This document shows positions 8,153-16,885 of a stretch of 63,313 nucleotides of DNA, in pieces; the first letter of the stretch is position 1, and each line of letters begins with the position of its first letter. Made by a program: the position numbers and the translations under genes. Source of the stretch: Undibacterium hunanense (GTDB lineage Bacteria; Pseudomonadota; Gammaproteobacteria; Burkholderiales; Burkholderiaceae_D); the NCBI RefSeq assembly GCF_014284335.1, contig NZ_JACOGF010000022.1:1-63313 (forward strand), given 5' to 3'. Under the pieces are notes generated by a model that was not told where the DNA came from, searched no databases, and saw nothing but the letters and a program-made list of their open reading frames with translations.

Positions 8153-8791
8153 TCACCACTTGCACCCTTTTCCGGTCACCGTATCTGCCACAATCACACC
8201 GGCTACCAGGAGACCGGCCAGCGCGACATTGCCTACGCGTGCACCATTTGAATAAGCGTTAAGACAATCTTTCCGTTTGGCTTCCTGCACATCCCTGCCA
8301 AATTTTTCTTCGAATTTTAAATCGGCAGTTGCGGCCATGGGTATACGATTGGCCTGAGACCGCATGTGTTTTTTGTCTTCTGCCAATGCGGCTTTCCGCA
8401 AACTGTCCAGGTCCAATGAGATGGCATCATGTGCTGCGGATATGGGAGCGCCTGATGCCTCATGTTCGCTGCCCTGATTGATCGCCGATGGTGCAGTGTT
8501 TGATACCTGGCTTTGGCTGTCACGTGATTGACTACGCAAGCGCTGCGGTAGTTGAGTGATGGGTTGCGATGGTGTCGCGGCCGCAGGTATTTGTGGCACC
8601 TGAGGCAACACCTTCAGTGCAGGGGCAATAAAACTGACATCCAGATACCTGTAGGCTTCCGACTGTCCGGTATTTTTCTGTAAGGCCTGGCGCACAAAAA
8701 GCAGTAACAACACATGCAAGATGACAATACCAAGCAAATAAGCAGGCTTTTGCCATACCGGTTTCGACAAGTAAAATTGCGATGCAGTCAT
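8153..8791 (-). CDS. Membrane-anchored protein with TonB-like N-terminus, unknown function
   Basis: A 212-residue protein with a short cytoplasmic N-terminus and one membrane span around residues 15-38 (LLGIVILHVLLLLFVRQAL). This recalls TonB, as does the Pro/Gln/Ser-rich linker that follows. The TonB C-terminal fold is absent. Instead there is a charged helical region (LDLDSLRKAALAEDKKHMR), a FEEKFGRDVQEAKRKDCL segment, and a short hydrophobic GNVALAGLLVAGVIVADTV stretch before GKGCKW. Two cysteines near the end could form a disulfide in the periplasm. I do not recognise a characterised family; a periplasm-facing anchored protein is the safest reading. Confidence 0.75.
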   Translation of the reverse strand: MTASQFYLSKPVWQKPAYLLGIVILHVLLLLFVRQALQKNTGQSEAYRYLDVSFIAPALKVLPQVPQIPAAATPSQPITQLPQRLRSQSRDSQSQVSNTAPSAINQGSEHEASGAPISAAHDAISLDLDSLRKAALAEDKKHMRSQANRIPMAATADLKFEEKFGRDVQEAKRKDCLNAYSNGARVGNVALAGLLVAGVIVADTVTGKGCKW

Positions 8792-8932
8792 GCAGGCGGC
8801 GAAGGGTGTGATGATGGACTATGACAAAATCATACGCCAGAAAGTTCAGCTTTGAGATTTTTGCTATTGAACATCAACGCTGGCTGATGTTTTCTGCAAT
8901 GGAACTCGCCGCACTATCAGGGCCAGGGCTGA

Positions 8933-9868
8933 TCAGCTGTGCGTGGTCACCGTACCAGGAAAAGTGGAATCAGCCGATGCCTTGACGAAATCGACAAAAG
9001 CCTTCAGCGGTGCGGGCATGAGACGACGCCCCGGGTAGTACAGGAATGGGCCAGGAAAACGCTGCCACCAGGGTTCGAGCACCGGTTCCAGTGCACCGCT
9101 ATCAAGATGCGGGCGCAACCAGTCCTCAAAAAGATAGATGATGCCGCTACCAGCGATTGCAGCGTCAACCAGAAGATCAACGGCCCCACCGATACGCACG
9201 ATCAGCTGCCCTGCCGGGGCAACCTGTACCAGCTCATCACTGCGCTCGAATTCCCATGCCGGCACCGTCCCGCTGGGAAAGCGACCGCTCAGGCAGGCAT
9301 GGTTGACCAATTCACGCGGATGCTCCGGGCGGCCGTGGCGATCAAAGTAGGCCGGTGCGGCGGCGACGGCCATGCGCTGGGAACGAGGTCCGATCGGCAC
9401 GGCGATCATGTCCTGTTCCAGTCGCTCACCATAACGAATGCCTGCATCGCATCCCGCAGCCAGGACATCGACAAAGCTTTCTTCGGCGACCACCTCAAGT
9501 TTGATATCAGGATAAGCCGCAAGGAAAGGTGAAACGATGGCGGGTAACACCAGTCTGGCCACACTGACAGGGACATTCAGCTTCAATGTGCCCGCTGGCC
9601 TGTCGCGAAAGCCATTCACGATGTCCAGCGCCGCTTCCACTTCGTTCAACGCTGGTGCTAGCCGCATCAGCAAACCCCTGCCAGCTTCGGTCGGTGCAAC
9701 GCTGCGTGTCGTGCGATGCAGCAATCTGACGCCAAGCTGTGTCTCAAGACGGCGTACTGCCTCGCTCAAGCCCGACGCGCTGACGCCACTCGCCCGTGCG
9801 GCATCGCGAAAACCGCCGGCACGTGCTACCGCCACAAAGGCGTTCAGATCATTCAGATCAATATTCAT
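8933..9868 (-). CDS. LysR-family transcriptional regulator
   Basis: A 311-residue LysR-type regulator. The N-terminal helix-turn-helix (LNAFVAVARAGGFRDAARAS...SEAVRRLETQLGVRLLHRTT) is followed by a periplasmic-binding-protein-like effector domain starting near residue 90. It is divergent from an aldo/keto reductase gene at 10155, the classical layout for a regulator and its target, although a 178-bp MITE-like element now lies between them. The effector is unknown. Sequence style (VGPRSQRMAVAAAPAYFDRHG) is that of the large LysR group of proteobacteria that control oxidoreductases. Confidence 0.92.
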   Translation of the reverse strand: MNIDLNDLNAFVAVARAGGFRDAARASGVSASGLSEAVRRLETQLGVRLLHRTTRSVAPTEAGRGLLMRLAPALNEVEAALDIVNGFRDRPAGTLKLNVPVSVARLVLPAIVSPFLAAYPDIKLEVVAEESFVDVLAAGCDAGIRYGERLEQDMIAVPIGPRSQRMAVAAAPAYFDRHGRPEHPRELVNHACLSGRFPSGTVPAWEFERSDELVQVAPAGQLIVRIGGAVDLLVDAAIAGSGIIYLFEDWLRPHLDSGALEPVLEPWWQRFPGPFLYYPGRRLMPAPLKAFVDFVKASADSTFPGTVTTHS

Positions 9869-9949
9869 TGTGCATAATATCGTACAGCCCGTACTGATTA
9901 TACCGACTTATCAACAACATAAACAATGGCTACCATGATCACTTTAGTT

Positions 9950-10127
9950 GGACTTACGCAAAACCGCCCCAGCTGCGTTGTAGCTCCTAACCGTACGACC
10001 GTACTGTCTTCGTCGCTACGGTGTAGTTGGGGTTTCAGACAACATGTTGTCTGCCAACGTAACGAGTCTCCCTTGTAAGGGAGGCTACCTTAGCGATAGC
10101 CTTGCTGGGACAATTTTGCGTAAGTCC
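9950..10127. mobile_element. MITE-like element, copy 1
   Basis: This 178-bp element has terminal inverted repeats: the left GGACTTACGCAAAAC matches the reverse complement of the right end TTTTGCGTAAGTCC, and similarity continues to the CCCAGC/GCTGGG segment. A second copy lies at 40721-40910. Inside is an 18-bp palindrome, CAGACAACATGTTGTCTG (10036-10053), within an outer GTTGG/CCAAC stem. No coding capacity is seen. It lies in the spacer between the LysR gene and the aldo/keto reductase gene and may affect their promoters. Confidence 0.75.
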
Positions 10128-10154
10128 TGTGTAGAACCTTAAAGGAGATAGAGC

Positions 10155-11024
10155 ATGTCAAGAATCGATCAGTCAAATACATTTACCCTGGGTAATCGTA
10201 CCGTAAAGCGCCTTGGCTACGGTGCCATGCAGCTTGCCGGCCCTGGCGTGTTCGGTCCCCCCAAAGACCGCGATGCGGCATTGGCTGTCTTGCGGGAAGC
10301 TGTCGCTTCCGGGGTAAATCATATCGACACCAGCGATTTCTACGGCCCCCATGTGACCAACCAGTTGATCCGCGAGGCGCTTGTGCCCTACCCTGATGAT
10401 CTGGTAATTGTTACCAAGATTGGTGCACGGCGCGGGGCGGATGGCGCGTGGCTTCCGGCTTTTTCAAGCACGGATCTGACCCAGGCTGTTCACGACAATC
10501 TGCGCAACCTCGGACTCGATGCACTCGAGGTCGTCAACCTGCGCGTCATGTTTGACACGCATGGGCCTGCCGAAGGTTCGATAGAAGCTCCACTCACTGC
10601 TCTGGCCGAACTGCAACGGCAAGGCCTGGTACGCCACATCGGGCTGAGTAATGTCACTGCTACGCAGGTAGCGCAAGGGCGCGGTATCTGCGAGATTGTT
10701 TGCGTACAAAACCACTACAATCTGGCACACCGGGCTGACGATGCCATGATCGATGATCTGGCGGATGCGGGCATTGCCTATGTGCCGTTCTTCCCGCTGG
10801 GCGGCTTCAACCCGCTGCAGTCAACTATCCTGTCCGATGTGGCTGCCGGCCTTGGTGTTACTCCCATGCAGGCGGCGCTCGCCTGGTTGCTGCGACGTGC
10901 GCCAAACATCCTTCTGATCCCCGGCACCTCTTCCGTCGCACATCTGCGGGAAAACCTGGCGACTGCACAAATCAACTTGCCGGCAGATGCAATGACGGCG
11001 CTCAACAGCATAGCGTCTTCGTGA
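10155..11024 (+). CDS. Aldo/keto reductase
   Basis: A 289-residue NAD(P)H-dependent oxidoreductase of the aldo/keto reductase superfamily. It shows GYGAMQL, the catalytic Asp-Tyr segment NHIDTSDFYGPH, the lysine in IVTKIGARRG, the IGLSNVTATQV motif, the CVQNHYNLAHR strand and the C-terminal cofactor-binding IPGTSSVAHLRENL. The length fits the YdbC-type group. It has a strong AAGGAGA ribosome binding site. It is divergent from a LysR regulator, its likely controller. Substrate cannot be read from sequence. Confidence 0.93.
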   Translation: MSRIDQSNTFTLGNRTVKRLGYGAMQLAGPGVFGPPKDRDAALAVLREAVASGVNHIDTSDFYGPHVTNQLIREALVPYPDDLVIVTKIGARRGADGAWLPAFSSTDLTQAVHDNLRNLGLDALEVVNLRVMFDTHGPAEGSIEAPLTALAELQRQGLVRHIGLSNVTATQVAQGRGICEIVCVQNHYNLAHRADDAMIDDLADAGIAYVPFFPLGGFNPLQSTILSDVAAGLGVTPMQAALAWLLRRAPNILLIPGTSSVAHLRENLATAQINLPADAMTALNSIASS

Positions 11025-11031
11025 AATAAAA

Positions 11032-11062
11032 AACCGCAATACAGAATGTCTGTATTGCGGTT
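11032..11062. terminator. Strong bidirectional terminator hairpin
   Basis: AACCGCAATACAGA (11032-11045) and TCTGTATTGCGGTT (11049-11062) form a perfect 14-bp stem with a three-base loop. It begins eight bases after the aldo/keto reductase stop and lies ahead of the stop codon of the convergent peptidase gene. The A-rich left flank (T-rich on the minus strand) favours termination of the minus-strand transcript as well. Confidence 0.8.
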
Positions 11063-11096
11063 CGCTGCATTGCATCTTAGTGCTTATCTGTGGCGT

Positions 11097-12965
11097 TTAT
11101 CGCTTGCCCGGCTTTTGAAAACTGGGCCTGACAACACTGCCACCCTTGGCTGGCGGCTGTATGGACAGCGACAGCGCCGGCACATCATCACCCTGCAATT
11201 TGGCTTGCACGGTCAACAGTTCGTCACGGCGGAAGGCATGTATCTGCACCGTTTCACCAACGCGATAACGGCCTAATGCCGTTGCCAGGCTGTCTGCCGC
11301 ATCTGCTGCCGTTAATCGCAATCCATTAACCGCCATCAACACATCATTGGCCGACAAACCGGCCAGATGGGCAGCACGGCCTTCGTGGGCATTGGCGATC
11401 TTGCAGTCATTACCGTCACGCACCACGCGAACACCGAGGCTGGCTTTTTTGTTTGCATTGCCATCATTCACCGACACGGCAAAGTCTGCATACAGGGCTG
11501 CCAGTGGCACATCTTCCGTACCGCGTACATGCCTGTCCAGGAAGCGGCGTACATTCACACCGGTTGTTGCTTCGACCAGTGCTTCAAATTCATTTTCTGC
11601 CAGACCTTGTTGCTTGCCTGTCAGCAGGCGTTCATAAAAATCACGGCCAAATTTTTGCCATAGCACGCGCATGACGTCATCCAGCGATTTCTTGCCGGCG
11701 CTTTCTGCGCGTATCGTCAAGTCCAGCCCCAAGCCTACCAGTGAACCCTTGGTGTAATAACTGACGATGGCGTTCGGCGAATTTTCATCCTGACGGTAAT
11801 ACTTGGTCCAGGCATCAAAGCTGGATTCAGCCACGCTTTGCTTTGTGCGACCACTGCCACGTGTGACCATGTTGATGGTTTTGGCGATCAGCTTCAAATA
11901 CGCTGCTTCATCAATCACGCCAGCACGCACCAGCATCAAATCATCGTAATAACTGGTGAAGCCTTCAAACAACCATAACAGGCTGGTGTAATTTTCTTGC
12001 TGCAAATCATAATGGGCAAACGCCGCAGGTTTGATGCGCTTCACATTCCAGGTATGGAAATATTCATGGCTGCACAAACCCAAAAAGCCACGGTAGCCAT
12101 CTGTCATTTCTGCCTGATGCTTGAGCGGCAAATCAGTGCGGTTGCAAATCAATGCGGTTGATGCGCGATGTTCCAGCCCACCATAACCTTCACCGACGAC
12201 CATGGTCATGAACACATAACGGTCCATCGGCGCTTTTTTGGTGCGTGGTTCAAACAGGGCAATCTGTGTCTCGCAGATTTTTTTCACATCAGCGATGATG
12301 CGGTCCATATCCATATTCGGGACTTTGCCGGTCACGACAAAATCATGCGGCACGCCATGTGCTTCAAACGTGGCCATGGCGAAATCACCCATCTCAACCG
12401 GATGATCAATCAGTGCATCGTAATTGGCAGCCACATAGGTGCCAAAGCCATAGCGTTTTGCTTTCAGTTCAGGCAAAGAAGTGGCCACGCGCCAGGTCTT
12501 GCAGGCAGCATCGTCGGCACGCTGGATGTCAACCACATGCGGGTTCATTTCCTGGCCATGTACGCTCAAGAACACACTGGTGCCGTTGAAGAAGCCGTGG
12601 CTTTGATCCAAGTGTGCTGCGCGCACCGACAAATCCCAGGCATACACTTCATAAGTGATGCGCAATGTCGTCTTGCATGGGGCTGCCTGCCAGGTATTTT
12701 TGTTCAGCTTTTTCAGCGCGACTTTTTTACCATCAGAACTGGCCTTGATCTGTACGATGTTGCGAGAAAATTCGCGCACCATGTAGCTGCCCGGTATCCA
12801 TACCGGCAGGCTGAGCACTTGCCCGGCAGCGTCGGGAGTGGCGATGTCCAGTGTAATCTGATACAGATGTCCCGCCAGATCTTTGGGCACGATGGAATAC
12901 AGCAAGCCATGTGCAGATGCGGCGGTGATTGTCCCCTGCTTCTTTGTAGTTATCGTTTTTTTCAT
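11097..12965 (-). CDS. M61 family metallopeptidase with PDZ domain
   Basis: A 622-residue peptidase of the M61 (glycyl aminopeptidase) family. The N-terminal beta-rich domain is followed by the zinc site, HEYFHTWN (His300, Glu301, His304), and a downstream WLFEGFTSYYDD segment supplying the third ligand. The C-terminal part (about residues 500-600) is a PDZ domain with LGVRVV and AAHLAGLSANDVLMAVNGLRL. No signal peptide is evident, so it is probably cytoplasmic, as for several family members. A GGAAAG ribosome binding site lies about ten bases before the start. Physiological substrate unknown. Confidence 0.92.
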   Translation of the reverse strand: MKKTITTKKQGTITAASAHGLLYSIVPKDLAGHLYQITLDIATPDAAGQVLSLPVWIPGSYMVREFSRNIVQIKASSDGKKVALKKLNKNTWQAAPCKTTLRITYEVYAWDLSVRAAHLDQSHGFFNGTSVFLSVHGQEMNPHVVDIQRADDAACKTWRVATSLPELKAKRYGFGTYVAANYDALIDHPVEMGDFAMATFEAHGVPHDFVVTGKVPNMDMDRIIADVKKICETQIALFEPRTKKAPMDRYVFMTMVVGEGYGGLEHRASTALICNRTDLPLKHQAEMTDGYRGFLGLCSHEYFHTWNVKRIKPAAFAHYDLQQENYTSLLWLFEGFTSYYDDLMLVRAGVIDEAAYLKLIAKTINMVTRGSGRTKQSVAESSFDAWTKYYRQDENSPNAIVSYYTKGSLVGLGLDLTIRAESAGKKSLDDVMRVLWQKFGRDFYERLLTGKQQGLAENEFEALVEATTGVNVRRFLDRHVRGTEDVPLAALYADFAVSVNDGNANKKASLGVRVVRDGNDCKIANAHEGRAAHLAGLSANDVLMAVNGLRLTAADAADSLATALGRYRVGETVQIHAFRRDELLTVQAKLQGDDVPALSLSIQPPAKGGSVVRPSFQKPGKR

Positions 12966-13043
12966 TCTGAACGATCTTTCCGAATCTTTATTAATTGGTT
13001 TGCTGATTTATTGGAGGACTTATTGGCTAACTTATTAGCTGAC

Positions 13044-13499
13044 TTAGTAGCTACGCACATTCGCGGCAATAAAGGTAAATATCTGCGCACCAACGACCAC
13101 ACGGGTCAGTTGCAAACGCAGGTCAATAAACCACTGCGGCACACCATAACTCTGGTACAGGCGTTTGTCGATGAGGTAAGCAGCGATAAAACCCGCCACC
13201 TGTACCACAAAGCCAAACAACATGTTAATCATTGAACACCAGGCAATCAGGGTAGGAATCACACCCCAGATCAACGCTTTTTTGGTTTCTTCATGATCAC
13301 TGCCACCCGCCATGATCGTCACGCCCCAGTGCAAACCACCGAGGAAAGACAAAATCACGATGCCGTAATATAACTGCGCCTTAATGAAATAACCCAGCCA
13401 GTCGGGATGCACGACCCAGCATGCCAGCGTCAGCAAGACAAAAGGCACCAGGCCCAGAAAGCCCAGACGTATCACCAGTTTCTGATTGAGATTATTCAT
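13044..13499 (-). CDS. DUF3429 family membrane protein
   Basis: A 151-residue inner-membrane protein with about five membrane spans. The segment YYGIVILSFLGGLHWGVTI, with a conserved Gly-Gly-x-His-Trp, is typical of the DUF3429 family, whose function is unknown. The first span begins near residue 10 (LGFLGLVPFVLLTLACWVV). It lies on the same strand as the M61 peptidase, 78 bases upstream of that gene, so the two may share a transcript. Confidence 0.85.
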   Translation of the reverse strand: MNNLNQKLVIRLGFLGLVPFVLLTLACWVVHPDWLGYFIKAQLYYGIVILSFLGGLHWGVTIMAGGSDHEETKKALIWGVIPTLIAWCSMINMLFGFVVQVAGFIAAYLIDKRLYQSYGVPQWFIDLRLQLTRVVVGAQIFTFIAANVRSY

Positions 13500-13746
13500 A
13501 GAGTTGGGCCGCTGTACTACTTACCCCTGCATTAAATCAGGTCGAAGAAAAACGCTATTCTAGGGCTAAATGGGCCGTATAGATATATCAGGTAAGGATT
13601 TCACTTCGGTAAGTTCAGTTGCAAAGGTAAAACATTGTGGCAAAACGATGCGCATTTTGTCATATTCATGCGTATTGAGATATTTTATTTGCATCAATAT
13701 ATGGATACAGCCATAACGGCAGGTGCACCAGATTAAAACCAGTCCA

Positions 13747-14340
13747 CTACCTGCGCGGGGTCAGCAGGTCTTGCGGCAGGTCTATATCTTGATGAATGCC
13801 AGCGTCGGCCACCCCAATCTGATGCAGATCAGGTGTTTGCAACAACTGGCGGGCGCCAGTATCACCTTGCAGGGCCAATAACTGCGGCAGATATTTTTGG
13901 GAGAAGCCAACCGGATTACCCCTGCGGCCAGCATGCACGGGGGCCACCATGTCTTTGCCATTTTGCAAAGCCTGCAATAGTTTTTGCATGGTATCAGGTT
14001 GTACGAAGGGCATGTCCGCCAGAGCAATCAGCCAGCCGGCGCTGCCAGCACTGGCCCGCAAGGCCGCCTGCAAAGAATGCGCCATACCGGCATCGGCATC
14101 ATCACAAAACACACATTCCACGCCCAGGGCCTGCAGTCGCGCGCACAAAATGTCGCTGCCGGGGCGCAGCACAGCCACAGTGTGTGGCATAGCAGACAAT
14201 AGATTCAGCGCGCTTTGGCTGGCCACGGTCTGGCCATTATCCAGCGTTTGCAACAACTTGTTTTCGACGCCGCTGGCATCAAAACGCCGCCCGCGCCCTG
14301 CTGCCAGCAAGATTCCTGTCCTGCGACCGGGCGACGACAT
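13747..14340 (-). CDS. MocA-like nucleotidyltransferase (molybdenum cofactor type)
   Basis: A 197-residue NTP-transferase of the MobA/MocA group. MocA moves CMP onto molybdopterin cofactor for enzymes of the xanthine oxidase family. The N-terminal ILLAAGRGRRFDASG is the nucleotide-binding loop, ENKLLQTL carries the conserved lysine, LIALADMPFVQPDT gives the metal-binding Asp, and AGRRGNPVGFS is the characteristic mid-segment. No molybdoenzyme or other cofactor gene lies nearby, so a precise role (MocA versus another cytidylyl/guanylyl transfer) is open. It lies 44 bases from dsbC on the same strand. Confidence 0.8.
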   Translation of the reverse strand: MSSPGRRTGILLAAGRGRRFDASGVENKLLQTLDNGQTVASQSALNLLSAMPHTVAVLRPGSDILCARLQALGVECVFCDDADAGMAHSLQAALRASAGSAGWLIALADMPFVQPDTMQKLLQALQNGKDMVAPVHAGRRGNPVGFSQKYLPQLLALQGDTGARQLLQTPDLHQIGVADAGIHQDIDLPQDLLTPRR

Positions 14341-14384
14341 GGGATGAAGGGTATGTGTTAAAAGCGTTGAAGAAACTGCGTTGA

Positions 14385-15128
14385 TTAATTTGGTTTGGGG
14401 GCAGCAGCAGCAGCCATACGCGCTTCCAGGACTTTGACATCCATCGCGCCCGGTGCACGGGTACCGTCGACAAAGAATACTGATGGCGTACCAGTTACAC
14501 GCAATTTTTGACCCAGCGCATAAATCTTTTCATGTGGCGTACTGCAGTTGGCCGCTGCTTCTGGCGCGGCTTTGCCATTCAACATCCATTCATCCCAGGC
14601 CTTGTTACGGTCAGCAGAACACCAGATATTTTTCGACTTGACCTTGGAATCCTCCGCCAGAATGTTATACATGAAGGTATACACCGTCACGTTATCCAGG
14701 TTCGTCAGGGTCTTGCGGAACTGTTTGCAATAGCCGCAATTAGGGTCTTCAAACACCGCAATCACACGCTTGCCATCACCCTTGACCATTTTCAGGGCAG
14801 ATTCCAGCGGCAGATCAGAGAACTTTATTTTGTTCAGGTCATCCGTGCGCTGCTTGGTGTAGTTGGTGCCGCTCTTGGAATCCAGCACATTGCCAACAAA
14901 CAGGTATTGGGCTTTTTCATCGGTGTACAAAATATCAGACCCGATACGTACTTCATACATGCCTGCATACGGTGTCTTGACGACAGAATCCACCTTCACA
15001 CCCTCACCAAGGCGTGGTTCTACCAGTTTGCGCACAGTGGCTTCCACCGGCGTTTCTGCTGCCGCGCTGGTCAGGCCAGCAATACCAAGTGCCAGCATCA
15101 GCAGGGCTTGTTTTAATGTTTTCATCAC
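14385..15128 (-). CDS. dsbC: Thiol:disulfide interchange protein DsbC
   Basis: A periplasmic disulfide isomerase of 247 residues. A signal peptide (about residues 1-24, ending SAAAE) precedes the N-terminal dimerisation domain (VEATVRKLVEPRLGEGVKVDSV). The thioredoxin-fold domain follows with the active site FEDPNCGYCKQF. A second cysteine pair (IWCSADR, ANCSTPHEK) and the cis-proline loop GTPSVFFVDGTR are present. All isomerase features are intact. It follows the UbiH-type hydroxylase gene on the same strand with an 87-base gap, and may share a transcript. A partner DsbD is not in the window; DsbB is at 51203. Confidence 0.95.
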   Translation of the reverse strand: MMKTLKQALLMLALGIAGLTSAAAETPVEATVRKLVEPRLGEGVKVDSVVKTPYAGMYEVRIGSDILYTDEKAQYLFVGNVLDSKSGTNYTKQRTDDLNKIKFSDLPLESALKMVKGDGKRVIAVFEDPNCGYCKQFRKTLTNLDNVTVYTFMYNILAEDSKVKSKNIWCSADRNKAWDEWMLNGKAAPEAAANCSTPHEKIYALGQKLRVTGTPSVFFVDGTRAPGAMDVKVLEARMAAAAAPKPN

Positions 15129-15215
15129 TATCTATCTTTCAATTCTCGGTCTGCCAACAGGCAATTTAATTGTCGCTATTGTATGCCAGCTTGCACACGC
15201 CTGCATTCAGACGTA

Positions 15216-16436
15216 TCACTTGCCCATGGCATGGGCAATCAGCTTGCCTTTTATGACCGGCAATTTATCCAGCAAGTTCAATCCAAAATCACGCACTACC
15301 CGCAATGGTGTCAGGTCAGACCCAAACAGGCGTGCCAAACCATCCGTCGTCAATTGCATCAATAACACTTCTTCCTTGCGGGCGCGCTGGTAACGTTCCA
15401 GCAGGCGGGCATCACCGCAATCACGATGGGCTTCACGTTCTTTGACAACTCTCAGCAAATCACGTACATCCGCAAAACCCAGGTTCATGCCATGCCCGGC
15501 CAGCGGGTGCACTGCATGCGCGGCATCACCGATCAGGGCCACCCGCTGTGCGATGGCACTGTGTGGCCGTATCAAACGCAAAGGGAAAGCCCGTATCGCC
15601 TCTGGCAAAACCGGGCGCAATGCACCAAGCCCTTCGCCACAATATGGCATCAAACGCTCGACCAAAGCAGACAAAGCCTCATTCACCAAAGTCTGCGCCA
15701 ACGCATCCGGCGCAGACCAGACCAGCGACACACGATTACCCGGCAAAGGCAGCAAGGCAATAATGCCCTGCTCTTGCACAAACCATTGGCGTGCGATGCC
15801 GAGGTGCGGCTTTTCACATTCAAAATTCGTCACCACGCCCTGTTGGTTATAAGACCGGTAATCCAACCCGATGTCGCAAGCTCCCCGCACCCAGGACTGC
15901 GCGCCGTCAGCACCAACAATCAGGCCCGCACGCAAGATACTGCCATCTTCCAGCACAATATGCGCGCTATCCACTTCCTGCACCAACTGTTTTGCACGGC
16001 CCTGTACCTGCGTCAGATTTTGGGCAAAGCGCAAAGCGCTATCCAGCGCCTGGTTCAAATTCTTGTCTTCAACTATCCATGCCAACTCATTCGCATGCGC
16101 ACCATAGGCATCAAACCCCAGCTTGCCCGCATCCACCTCACCACCGCCATGCACCTGCATGGCAGTCACCGGGGCAACGCGCGACAAATTCAGCGCATCC
16201 CACACCTTCAATGAAGACAGCAAATCATGGGCCACATGGTTCAGCGCATACACACGCACATCCCAGTCTGCCGCAGCAGGCAGAGGAGATGCCACAGGTG
16301 CTGCCGACACCGGCACACCACCCGCACTCAACAAACAAACCCGCAAGCCCGCCTGCGCAAACCCCAGCGCCGCCGCCTTACCCACTGCACCACTGCCGAC
16401 GATGCAAATATCTGTGTCGTAAATCTGAGTTGACAT
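15216..16436 (-). CDS. UbiH/UbiF/COQ6-type FAD-dependent hydroxylase
   Basis: A 406-residue class A flavoprotein monooxygenase of the ubiquinone-biosynthesis family, which hydroxylates the aromatic ring of ubiquinone intermediates at the membrane. It shows the N-terminal dinucleotide fold DICIVGSGAVGKAAALGFAQ, the DG motif LIVGADGAQSWVR, and the second FAD motif RVALIGDAAHAVHPLAGHGMN with the family GD motif. Which ring position it uses cannot be told from sequence. It ends about 90 bases before dsbC on the same strand. Confidence 0.92.
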   Translation of the reverse strand: MSTQIYDTDICIVGSGAVGKAAALGFAQAGLRVCLLSAGGVPVSAAPVASPLPAAADWDVRVYALNHVAHDLLSSLKVWDALNLSRVAPVTAMQVHGGGEVDAGKLGFDAYGAHANELAWIVEDKNLNQALDSALRFAQNLTQVQGRAKQLVQEVDSAHIVLEDGSILRAGLIVGADGAQSWVRGACDIGLDYRSYNQQGVVTNFECEKPHLGIARQWFVQEQGIIALLPLPGNRVSLVWSAPDALAQTLVNEALSALVERLMPYCGEGLGALRPVLPEAIRAFPLRLIRPHSAIAQRVALIGDAAHAVHPLAGHGMNLGFADVRDLLRVVKEREAHRDCGDARLLERYQRARKEEVLLMQLTTDGLARLFGSDLTPLRVVRDFGLNLLDKLPVIKGKLIAHAMGK

Positions 16437-16552
16437 AAGTCCACCACCAAAACCGGATAATCAGCCCATTATACGGTAAGCCCACCCACCCGCCTGATGC
16501 GCCAGATCAAAGCCCCGCCATAGAGCGGAGTAAAGCTATTTTCAGAAAAAGC

Positions 16553-16581
16553 TTGCAAACCACGCCCAACATGTCTATAAT
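16553..16581 (+). promoter_or_regulatory. Sigma-70 promoter of tRNA-Phe
   Basis: TTGCAA (16553-16558) and a perfect TATAAT (16576-16581) are separated by exactly 17 bases. The tRNA begins 11 bases after the -10 box, leaving a very short 5' leader. The layout is what a strong stable-RNA promoter looks like. Confidence 0.8.
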
Positions 16582-16591
16582 TCTTGGTCTT

Positions 16592-16667
16592 GGCCTGGTA
16601 GCTCAGTCGGTAGAGCAGAGGATTGAAAATCCTTGTGTCGGTGGTTCGATTCCGCCCCGGGCCACCA
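16592..16667 (+). tRNA. tRNA-Phe (anticodon GAA)
   Basis: A 76-base tRNA. The acceptor stem GGCCTGG (16592-16598) pairs with CCGGGCC (16657-16663), with one U-G pair. The D-arm is GCTCAGTCGGTAGAGC, the anticodon stem-loop GAGGATTGAAAATCCTT has anticodon GAA, and the T-arm contains GGTTCGATTCC. A discriminator A is followed by an encoded CCA end (16665-16667). An integrase gene and a ParA-like gene lie directly downstream, so the 3' end is a plausible integration site, although no second copy of the tRNA 3' end was found. Confidence 0.98.
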
Positions 16668-16686
16668 AGGAATATGTAGTAAAAAG

Positions 16687-16715
16687 AAGGACTTACAGCG
16701 ATGTAAGTCCTTTTT
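16687..16715 (+). terminator. Rho-independent terminator of tRNA-Phe
   Basis: AAGGACTTACA (16687-16697) pairs perfectly with TGTAAGTCCTT (16702-16712) around the four-base loop GCGA, and the downstream arm runs into TTTTT (16711-16715). It begins 20 bases after the tRNA CCA end and matches a canonical intrinsic terminator. Confidence 0.9.
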
Positions 16716-16885
16716 GCATTGGTCTGGCCATTCTACAATTCCCCTTCATCTGCATGTCAGGGCGTGTCGTTTTGCGAAACTGTTGTGATAGCATAAATCT
16801 ACAAGGTCACATTTAACATACCTTAATGATGTGTAAGCAATGAAAAAACGTATAAACCAATTCTCAGATAAAAGGGGCTTCGTAA

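Noticed and set aside
12168..13235. 355-codon open frame on the plus strand
   Set aside because: Antisense to the M61 peptidase and DUF3429 genes, whose motifs are clear; its own translation has no family features.
16689..16710. Terminator arms GGACTTAC/GTAAGTCC match the outer 8 bases of the MITE-like ends
   Set aside because: The match is only eight bases per arm, and the hairpin has a four-base loop and T tract of an ordinary tRNA terminator; chance likeness is the simpler reading.
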